NCBI GenBank assembly: GCA_023515795.1
Contig: JALGPX010000012.1
Coordinates: 62,001 to 126,000 of the forward strand
Length of the DNA stretch: 64,000 nucleotides
From: Amoeboaphelidium occidentale
Taxonomy: Eukaryota; Aphelidiomycota; Aphelidea
Reading direction: 5' to 3'
Positions 23,201 to 30,334 of this stretch are shown here, piece after piece. Positions within the stretch are counted from its first letter, which is position 1; each line of letters starts with the position of its first letter. The position numbers and the translations under genes are program-made. A model generated the notes under the pieces. The model made no database searches and was not told the origin of the DNA. It saw only the letters and a program-made list of their open reading frames with translations.

Positions 23201-23490
23201 CATGTCCTTTCCGTGTTGTAGATGAGATTAATCAAGGAATGGATCCTAGAAATGAACGTCTTATTCACAGGCAGATCGTGGAAACAGTTTGTGTGGACCA
23301 AAGCCAACAAAGTCAATACTTTTTGCTTACACCAAAACTTCTCCCAGATTTGGTGTATCATCCCAAAATGAGAATCTTGGTTGTTTACAACGGTGTTGAT
23401 CTACCGAAAGATAAGAGTTGGAAATCGTGCACATCTGATAAGTGGCTCAAAACAAAAGAAGAAGAAAACGTTGAGGTTATTGAATTGTAA
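20215..23490 (+). CDS. SMC5: SMC5, core subunit of the SMC5/6 complex
   Basis: Four exons, 20215-20228 (14 nt), 20270-20351, 20390-22459 and 22498-23490, give 1052 residues; introns are 41, 38 and 38 nt. Exon 2 encodes the SMC5 start SIVRIRLQNFLTY. Walker A is GPNGGGKSS (K45). Two long coiled-coil arms flank a hinge near residues 400-600. The C-terminal signature and Walker B region read SGGEKSVATMLYLMSLQS and FRVVDEINQGMD. The SMC5/6 complex acts in homologous recombination and in restraint of foreign circular DNA. A minus-strand Fanzor fragment begins about 27 bp beyond the stop codon. Confidence 0.94.
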
Positions 23491-23611
23491 GTTTTTGAAT
23501 ATTGTCGATTAAAATGTCTACTAGTACGAAACCCGTCTAAATAGCCGGAAATTCGCTGTATTTTTGTGCGACTTGACTTTTGATACCATACCCATTGCTG
23601 CCCAGGCCATC

Positions 23612-24257
23612 TTACCTCAAGGTATCCGTGTTCATCGCTTCGGGCGTCGTTGAATCTTGAATTTCAGCTGCAGAATTTTTTTCGTCTTCCTTCTTCTTTC
23701 TCTTAAACTCTTCAGGCGATTCATTGTTATGGTCATTCCTGTACAAAAAAACCTGACGAATATTCAACGCAGCGTTAACATCACGATCCCAAAGGGTCAA
23801 ACAGAAGGAACGTCCATTGACATTCGCTGAGCGATTTGTACACTTCTTGAGACCCCAACACAACTTTCTTCTCCCTGACCTATTCAATTTCATTTTACCA
23901 TTCTTTCCTAATCTTTCGTGCTTACCAGACATCATTACAGCACCATACACTTTTTCTAGCTGACTGTGGCAATTGAAACAAACTTGACTCGTTCTATACT
24001 CAGAAACCAACCGAACTCTACACCTTTTCTTTAGTTCTTTGAACAAATGACGGTTAGGAGTAGGAGCGTGGCCTTTTGACGAACAATCAAACTTTCCAGC
24101 ACCATAAGCAATGATCGTGTTCGGATCACCTTTTGTCAACTCCTTTGCCAACTGATCATATGCTTTCTGTCTGGTTATTCTTGTCTTGAACTTCAGCCTG
24201 TGCCATTTGAGCTGCCAAAAGAAATCGAAAATATCATCACGGATTGAGAAGAAATGT
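23612..24257 (-). pseudogene. Fanzor A copy 1, C-terminal fragment
   Basis: About 215 residues read without a stop from the N at 24258 to TAA at 23612. The sequence starts before the RuvC-II region, contains AYGAGKFDCSSKG, then SEYRTSQVCFNCHSQL (first CxxC of the zinc ribbon with the adjacent Glu), a second Cys pair in LCWGLKKC, and RuvC-III DRDVNAALNIRQ with its catalytic Asp. The tail is Lys/Glu-rich and ends in DSTTPEAMNTDTLR. The RuvC-I part is missing because of the gap. A GTAAGA donor follows the last codons, so a short terminal exon is possible. Confidence 0.7.
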
Positions 24258-24258
24258 N

Positions 24259-24694
24259 TTTTTTTAAAGAATTGAAGAAAAGGTGTAGAGTTCGGTTGGT
24301 TTCTGAGTATAGAACGAGTCAAGTTTGTTTCAATTGCCACAGTCAGTTAGAAAAAGTGTATGGTGCTGTAATGATGTCTGGTAAGCACGAAAGATTAGGA
24401 AAGAATGGTAAAATGAAATTGAATAGGTCAGGGAGAAGAAAGTTGTGTTGGGGTCTCAAGAAGTGTATAAATCACTTAGCGAATGTCAATGGACGTTCCT
24501 TCTGCTTGACCCTTTGGGATCGTGATGTTAACGCTGCGTTGAATATTCGTCAGGTTTTTTTGTACAGGAATGACCATAACAATGAATCGCCTGAAGAGTT
24601 TAAGAGAAAGAAGAAGGAAGACGAAAAAAATTCTGCAGCTGAAATTCAAGATTCAACGACGCCCGAAGCGATGAACACGGATACCTTGAGGTAA
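24259..24694 (+). pseudogene. Fanzor A copy 2, C-terminal fragment
   Basis: This fragment begins directly at an N with a run of T and reads FKELKKRCRVRLVSEYRTS, the zinc ribbon and RuvC-III DRDVNAALNIRQ to a TAA at 24692-24694. It is nearly identical to copy 1 in the opposite orientation, differing for example at KCINHLANV versus KCTNRSANV. It cannot be functional as assembled, because the first half of the nuclease is absent. Confidence 0.7.
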
Positions 24695-24751
24695 GATGGC
24701 CTGGGCAGCAATGGGTATGGTATCAAAAGTCAAGTCGCACAAAAATACAGN

Positions 24752-25201
24752 TGGAAAGTTTGATTGTTCGTCAAAAGGCCACGCTCCTGCTCCTAACCGT
24801 CATTTTTTTTAAAGAATTGAAGAAAAGGTGTAGAGTTCGGTTGGTTTCTGAGTATAGAACGAGTCAAGTTTGTTTCAATTGCCACAGTCAGTTAGAAAAA
24901 GTGTATGGTGCTGTAATGATGTCTGGTAAGCACGAAAGATTAGGAAAGAATGGTAAAATGAAATTGAATAGGTCAGGGAGAAGAAAGTTGTGTTGGGGTC
25001 TCAAGAAGTGTATAAATCACTCAGCGAATGTCAATGGACGTTCCTTCTGCTTGACCCTTTGGGATCGTGATGTTAACGCTGCGTTGAATATTCGTCAGGT
25101 TTTTTTGTACAGGAATGACCATAACAATGAATCGCCTGAAGAGTTTAAGAGAAAGAAGAAGGAAGGCGAAAAAGTTTGTGCAGCTGAAATTCAAGATTCA
25201 A
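24752..25201 (+). pseudogene. Fanzor A copy 3, frameshifted fragment
   Basis: It starts within KFDCSSKGHAP, upstream of the zinc ribbon, then hits a run of eight T at about 24803-24810. Copy 1 has six mixed bases (TTGTTC) between the same flanking codons; here there are seven, so the reading frame shifts by one. Downstream the family sequence continues through RuvC-III to AAEIQDS, where an N at 25202 ends it. The shift may be real or a homopolymer sequencing error. Confidence 0.65.
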
Positions 25202-25202
25202 N

Positions 25203-25497
25203 TAAAATGAAATTGAATAGGTCAGGGAGAAGAAAGTTGTGTTGGGGTCTCAAGAAGTGTACAAATCGCTCAGCGAATGTCAATGGACGTTCCTTTTGCT
25301 TGACCCTTTGGGATCGTGATGTAAATGCTGCGTTGAATATTCGTCAAGTTTTCTTATATAGGAATGCTTACAATGATAAAGCACCTATCGAGTTCAAAAG
25401 AGAGAAAAAGGAAGACGAAGAAGTTCCGGTAGCTGATAATCAAGATTCTACGACGCCTAACGCGATGGACATGGATACTTTGGTGAGTTCGGCTTAG
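25203..25497 (+). pseudogene. Fanzor A copy 4, C-terminal fragment
   Basis: Starts at KMKLNRSGRRKLCWG, inside the zinc ribbon, and keeps DRDVNAALNIRQVFLYRNAY. It then shows a divergent tail (DKAPIEFKREKKEDEEVPV) ending in DMDTLVSSA and TAG at 25495-25497. The tail differences from copies 1-3 show that at least two subtypes of family A exist. A GTGAGT donor overlaps the last codons. Confidence 0.6.
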
Positions 25498-25516
25498 GCA
25501 GCCACGGTTGATTCAN

Positions 25517-25781
25517 AAAGTTGTGTTGGGGTCTCAAGAAGTGTATAAATCACTCAGCGAATGTCAATGGACGTTCCTTCTGCTTGACCCTTTGGGATCG
25601 TGATGTTAACGCTGCGTTGAATATTCGTCAGGTTTTTTTGTACAGGAATGACCATAACAATGAATCGCCTGAAGAGTTTAAGAGAAAGAAAAAGGAAGAC
25701 AAAGAAGTTCCGGTAGCTGATAATCAAGATTCTACGACGCCTAACGCGATGGACATGGATACTTTGGTGAGTTCGGCTTAG
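25517..25781 (+). pseudogene. Fanzor A copy 5, C-terminal fragment with intact 3' tail
   Basis: Begins in LCWGLKKCINHSANV and ends at TAG 25779-25781. The first part matches copies 1-3 (RNDHNNESPEEFKRKKK), while the end matches copy 4 (EVPVADNQDSTTPNAMDMDT), so it looks like a hybrid of the two subtypes, by conversion or misassembly. It runs directly into the conserved non-coding tail with the hairpin at 25839-25854. Confidence 0.65.
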
Positions 25782-25838
25782 GCAGCCACGGTTGATTCAA
25801 GTATCAAAAGTCAAGTCGCACAAGCATACAGCGAATTT

Positions 25839-25854
25839 CCGTCTATTTAGACGG
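25839..25854 (+). other. Perfect hairpin in Fanzor A 3' tail (candidate guide-RNA or terminal structure)
   Basis: CCGTCT-ATTT-AGACGG forms a 6-bp stem with a 4-nt loop, about 60 bp after the last stop of copy 5 and about 15 bp before the shared ACTAGTA border. The inverted copy 1 has the same element at about 23533-23548 with one uncompensated mismatch in the stem. In TnpB and Fanzor systems the guide RNA covers the 3' non-coding end of the element, so this tail is the place to look. Function here is inferred only. Confidence 0.45.
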
Positions 25855-25870
25855 GTTTCGAACTAGTATG

Positions 25871-27080
25871 TACCAAAACGACATAGTAGAATCCGTAAAT
25901 TTCATGGAACTCTATTTTTCACTTAAGAAGCGTTACAGAAGAATGAAATCTTGTTAGTAATCAATATATATGTTTCTTAGTAAAATTTCTTTTGCAAGTA
26001 AATAGGGTTGGTTTCAGCGTAATCACACTAGGCAAGAATTTCTTCTGCAAGCATGTGGAAGTAGAGAGCGGGATAGGACTTTGCAAGAAACAACAAGGCT
26101 TATAATATAGAAGGAGTTCCATTACAAGAACAATCACGCCAAGGGCCTAGTATGTATTAATTCATATCAAGATGAACGACCAGCATGTTTCCACTGTGGC
26201 GTGTACCATGAACATCAACCGCGAAGCGAAACTAAATCCAAGAGCCGATACTGAACCAAAAATTAAGACCGCAAGTCCGGTTGTTTCTACTCCAACAAAC
26301 CTAGTCCTATAATTTGTAGGAAGCATAATATCAACTTGTCTTAAATCAAAAGCCAAGCCCTAGTTTGCTTGCAGCTGAACCCGCTGTTAATGTTCCGGGC
26401 GTTTACCAACTCATCTTTGCTTTTAGTGGATTAAGCAGCGACCAGTACAGTAAAGAACTTGGCTAAATTTCAATAGTGCTGTTTAAAGCGCTCATGTTAC
26501 AAAAACAAACGCTCAATGCTGCGATAGACAATGACGCTAATGGTCTTTGATACTTTCAAAGTACAAGTGCTGAAGAACAGCCGCGCGTAACCACTGCTGA
26601 TGTCTCCTGTTGGAACTCAACACAATATTGAGACACGAGAAGCTTATAATCAGTAGGAATCAACTGTTGTTTCATCAATTAGTAAATAAAGTATATCCTT
26701 GAGAAACCCTGTGATCACAGCGTCGAGAAAGAAAAAGAGGAGAAACAAAGCAATAGAAACGAGTTTAACGAGTGACTATAGAATAAACAAACGAGTGAGG
26801 TACGAACGAGTGTTAAGCAATAAAATTTTCCGTTGCGTGCCATTTGGTTAGATTACCAGGGGGTAACCTAACGGTGCTTAATTGAGAAAACCCAATTATC
26901 GACATCCGTTCNNNNNNNNATTTTCCGTTGCGTGCCATTTGGTTAGATTACCAGGGGTAACCTAACGGTGCTTAATTGAGAAAACCCAATTATCGACATC
27001 CGTTCAAGCTTGCTCTACTTCCCTTGTCCCTACCGTGTGGGCATCACGCCAAATAGTTCTTAAACCACTTGAAACAATCT
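25871..27080. other. Gene-poor stretch between Fanzor A and B
   Basis: No convincing gene. One short plus-strand frame near 26100-26240 encodes a cysteine/histidine-rich piece (DERPACFHCGVYHEH) that could be a decayed zinc-ribbon remnant, but it is not long enough to assign. From 26825 the sequence is the gap-flanking duplicate described separately. Confidence 0.4.
26825..27005. repeat. Duplicated 87-bp structured block around a gap
   Basis: N run 26912-26919. The 87 bp before it (26825-26911) recur after it (26920-27005) with one G fewer. Each copy contains two inverted-repeat hairpins: GTTAG with CTAAC enclosing TTACC with GGTAA, and TAATTG with CAATTA. The duplication is probably an unmerged contig overlap. 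The hairpins lie about 80-250 bp upstream of the Fanzor B coding region and might belong to its left end. Confidence 0.55.
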
Positions 27081-28127
27081 ATGAAGCTTCTGATCTGCGC
27101 GATAACCAGAAGTTTGTTACGCATCGATATTTTTTCAGAGATGAACGGGTTAAGAAGATCTAGGAGGCGCATGAATATGGCATCTTCTATGGATGATGTT
27201 GAAGAAGATGATGAAGATGATGATGAGATTGTTATTGATGTTGATGTTGATGATGAGAGTATTGAGGATCGCAATAATAATGTGGATGATGATTATGTTG
27301 AAGATAATGAGAGCGAAGGAGCTCAAGAGCCGGCAGTTTTTGTTCAGCGAGAGTATGAGAAGATTTCAACTGTCTCCTGTGGCTTACGTGGCCTGGTCAA
27401 GAATAAGAAGTTGCTCCCAGTCGTTCAAGAGGTAGTTGAAAGAATCAGCACAATTCTATTTCCTGGATCAAGGCTCCTCAACTTCTACTTAATTAGGCAG
27501 CTCTCTGAAGGAAGAGACCTTGTGCTGATGACTACTGGGTTGAATGGAAAGTTGAGACATTTCTTTACTGCTTTATTGACTTCTCGCCAAATTAATTATG
27601 ATCAAGATGTTCTTACAGCTGCCGAGGAGTATCGTGCAATGGCAGATGCTCATAATATTGATTTTGGTTCTACTACTGGTATTAATTCTTTGTTAAACAA
27701 TGCTGTTCAAACTTATGAGGTTGAATTAATGAATGGTGTAACAACTACGATTCACGGGTGGATTATCCGCTGGTTAAGTCACATGCTAGAAGTTCACTGT
27801 TCAGTTTGTTTCCGAAATAAGAAAAGAGCGAAAGCTGGAGCAAAGTATATTATGAGTTATCTGGCGTGGCAAGCCAACGAGCGGGCAGACAAACCAGAGT
27901 TTCCATTGTTGCTGGATACGTTTTTGGCAAAGAAAGATGATTTGCGTGCCGTGGTTTTGGCTACTCTACTAACTGCTCGAGTTGAACTCTTTTCCATTTC
28001 ATAAGCTTCTGAGTATTCGCTCTCAAAGGATTACATTAAAGAGAATTGGTATAAGTACTTTCCTCTATTATTTCACATATTGAGTTATTTTAACGAATAT
28101 TCTATTGCTGATGCTCAAGGCAGATCA
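27081..28127 (+). pseudogene. Fanzor B N-terminal part
   Basis: Open from the ATG at 27081 to TAA at 28002-28004, about 307 residues, then open again in the same frame to the N. Residues about 34-75 are a nearly pure Asp/Glu run, then comes a mixed helical domain (YLIRQLSEGRDLVLM; HGWIIRWLSHMLEVH) and a basic patch (RNKKRAKAG). Coding resumes as SEYSLSKDYIKENWYKYFP, so the TAA is either a nonsense change or lies in an intron. A perfect TACTAAC branch motif about 30 nt upstream favours the intron, though the only suitable donor (GTGCCG) is poor. No enzymatic motif lies in this part. Confidence 0.55.
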
Positions 28128-28128
28128 N

Positions 28129-28620
28129 GCGTGCCGTGGTTTTGGCTACTCTACTAACTGCTCTAGTTGAACTCTTTTCCATTTCATAAGCTTCTGAGTA
28201 TTCGCTCTCAAAGGATTACATTAAAGAGAATTGTTATAAGTACTTTCCTCTATTATTTCACATATTGAGTTATTTTAACGAACATTCTATTGCTGATGCT
28301 CAAGGCAGATCACTCGAGAGACGTTGTGGAAGAGGTTGGAGGAGGTTCACCTTGGCTCCCTTGAAAAAGATGAGAAATGGATTCATTTTAGTTGATACAA
28401 CGTCTTTGGGAGAAATTTTGGCTTTTGCTTACGCTCGTGGAAGAAACCGGGTTCCTAAGTCATTTCCAGCAAAATTGGGTATCATTCAGAGGAATCTGAC
28501 AATGTTACGAAACCCAGGAAAGCATTGGAAAGATTTCTTGAAGATTGACAAATTATCAAATTCGTCTAAAACTTTTGGCTTTTCAATTAAGACAGATGGA
28601 GTATCTGCGAGAGTTCATTT
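28129..28620 (+). pseudogene. Fanzor B middle-domain fragment
   Basis: Repeats the end of the previous piece, including the in-frame TAA, then continues through FTLAPLKKMRNGFILVD and AYARGRNRVPKSF to FGFSIKTDGVSARVH. The pattern of a hydrophobic ThrAspGlyValSer strand ahead of RuvC-I is typical of Fanzor proteins. It ends at the N at 28621 just before the RuvC-I region. Confidence 0.55.
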
Positions 28621-28621
28621 N

Positions 28622-29209
28622 TCGAGAGACGTTGTGGAAGAGGTTTGAGGAGGTTCACCTTGGCTCCCTTGAAAAAGATGAGAAATGGATTCATTTTAGT
28701 TGATACAAAGTCTCTGAGACATTTTGGCTTTTGCTTACGCTCGTGGAAGAAACCGGGTTCCTAAGTCATTTCGAGCAAAATTGGGTATCACTCAGAGGAA
28801 TCAGACAATGTTACGAAACCCAGGAAAGTATTGGAAAGATGTATTGAAGATTGACAGGTTATCGAATTCGTCGAAGAAGTTTGGCTTTTCGATTAAGACT
28901 GATGGGGTATCAGTAAGAGTTCATTTTAAGAAAACTTGTTTTACTACTGATTTGGGCAAGGATGGTTTCAAGACTTTTGGAGATAAGGAATACGTGCAAC
29001 TTGATGTTGAGAACAAGAGGGTCGTTGGGCTTGATCCCGGCAGGAAAGACATCTTCTCTTGTTTTGATGGAACAAAAGCGGTTCATTGTTCAAATAAGGA
29101 GTGGCAAGAAATCTCAGGTAACAATTATCAGAAGAAAAAACAGCTTTTTTGGTTAAAGAAGAATCAGTCCGTTAAGAATATAATAGCTGGAATGCCGTCA
29201 TCTAAAGTT
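28622..29209 (+). pseudogene. Fanzor B fragment with RuvC-I, frameshifted
   Basis: Overlaps the previous piece but has a Trp-to-Leu change (GRGLRRF) and, at about 28713, a 2-nt shortening that shifts the frame. After that it reads through FKKTCFTTDLGKDGFKTFG to the RuvC-I motif VVGLDPGRKD with the first catalytic Asp, then NKEWQEISGNNYQKKK and ends at MPSSKV before the N. Confidence 0.6.
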
Positions 29210-29210
29210 N

Positions 29211-30276
29211 AAGAAAACTTGTTATACTACTGATGTGGGGAAAGATGGTTTCAAGACTTTTGGAGATAAGGAATACGTGCAACTTGATGTTGAGAACAAG
29301 AGGGTCGTTGGGCTTGATCCCGGAAGAAAAGACATGTTTTGCTGCCACGACGGCTCCAAAAAGTCTTATCATTGTTCTGGAAAGGTGTTGGAGGTTGGGC
29401 TTTATATGCGCAGTCATATACAGGAACTTGAAGATGTAAGTGGGATTTTATTATTTTTATTGGTAATCTCATTATCCTTAATAGATTGGAGGACGTGATT
29501 GAATGATTGTAACCGTGAATACTCAACAGAAGGAATGGAGAGTTATTTCGGGAGCTAAAAGCTCAAAGAAACAAAGAGATTTGTGGATTTCAAAAAGGGA
29601 CGATATCCAGACTTTAAATTCTGGTATGCCTTCAGCCAAGGTTTGCACTGTCAGAAATTCTCACAATATCTCGGAGTTGTATTGGAAAATCATTCACATT
29701 TGTTTCACTTTTATGGTTCATTGAAGTGGCGTCAACTGAGAAGGAAAACTGACATAAGAAGACAGAAGGCCTACGATGTTTTGTGCAAAAGAATCGCTGG
29801 GGAGAAATTGGATTCCATTGTTGCTTATGGTTCTGCAAAGTTTTCTGCTTCAAGTCGTGGAAGCCCGCCCATCCCAACTACTCGCCTTTACAAGAAGTTA
29901 TTACAGAGGAATGTTTGTGTTCGTTTGGTTTGGGAACATAGGACAAGTGTGGTTTGTTCTGTTTGTCACAACGATTTGCCGAAAGGAAAGAAATGGAGAG
30001 TGAAAATATGCCCTACTTGCAAGATCTACTTGAACAGAGATGTTAATGCAGCGTCAAACATCAGACAGATATTTCTTTTCATGAATGGCAATAATGGACA
30101 AAGACCAATGCAATTTAAAACGTTCAAACAACGAATGTTGGCCAGCAGCGCATCGAATCCTGCAGTACCAAATGACGGTCAGCAAGCTGATGATAGGGGT
30201 GAAGAGAATACGTTATCGGTAAGTCTCGTGTGTATGGATTGATCTTTAGGATATTCCTGCTCAAATTCCTCTATAG
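29211..30276 (+). pseudogene. Fanzor B C-terminal half, frameshifted copy
   Basis: Restarts ahead of RuvC-I (VVGLDPGRKDMFCC), then becomes unreadable over about 29370-29510, where a GTAAGT donor and stop codons occur. The family sequence returns at KEWRVISGAKSSKKQ. At about 29650 one T is missing relative to the second locus (GCACTGTCAG versus GCACTGTTCAG), shifting the frame. The rest reads AYGSAKFSASSRGSP, VWEHRTSVVCSVCHNDL, CPTCKIYLNRDVNAASN and, after a 31-nt intron (30219-30249), a last exon DIPAQIPL with TAG at 30274-30276. Confidence 0.65.
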
Positions 30277-30334
30277 TGCTATCGCTAATACTCATGTTTT
30301 GGAACAAACTTGTAACGAATCAAGGAGGAGATAA
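30250..30334 (+). other. Conserved Fanzor B terminal exon and 3' tail
   Basis: About 85 bp conserved between this copy and those at 48049-48134 and 48277-48362, including the short last exon and about 58 bp after its stop. Conservation between this copy and the other two ends after GGAGATAA. The stretch is a candidate for the element right end and guide-RNA region by analogy with TnpB and Fanzor systems. I found no long perfect hairpin in it. Confidence 0.45.

Larger units (their letters stand above)
23518..25870. mobile_element. Fanzor family A cluster (five broken copies)
   Basis: Five overlapping 3' parts of one Fanzor-type gene family lie here: one on the minus strand at the left and four on the plus strand, separated by single N characters at 24258, 24751, 25202 and 25516. 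The outermost copies end in the same non-coding tail in inverted orientation (23518-23590 and 25801-25870), both reaching an ACTAGTA border, after which the flanks differ. No copy retains an N-terminal half. Each N joins unrelated points of different copies, so the order may be an assembly construct. Confidence 0.7.
27081..30334 (+). mobile_element. Fanzor family B locus (stitched from several copies)
   Basis: Successive pieces cover, in order, an acidic N-terminal region, the Fanzor middle domain, RuvC-I, the zinc ribbon, RuvC-III and a terminal exon. Single N characters at 28128, 28621 and 29210 break the sequence. At each break the next piece restarts upstream of where the last stopped, repeating sequence with changes. 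Several pieces carry frameshifts or stops. Together they give nearly the whole protein layout, but no single copy is intact. The right end at about 30334 abuts coding sequence of TOP3B. Confidence 0.7.

Noticed and set aside
23612-24340. A 242-residue protein read across the N at 24258
   Set aside because: It joins one Fanzor copy to the reverse complement of another across an unknown base; the first residues are an artefact of the inverted join.
23612-25781. Bacterial contamination carrying TnpB
   Set aside because: Related family B has a spliceosomal intron of the same size class as host genes, and the fragments lie between host genes.
23518-25870. CRISPR-like or satellite repeat array
   Set aside because: Repeat units are hundreds of bases of coding sequence without spacers, and the joins are marked by N.
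26820-27010. tRNA gene in the hairpin block
   Set aside because: I could not find a cloverleaf with a proper T-arm GTTCNANNC and acceptor pairing.
27190-27320. Simple GAT/GAA microsatellite as a regulatory repeat
   Set aside because: It lies in frame inside the Fanzor B N-terminal region and encodes an Asp/Glu run.
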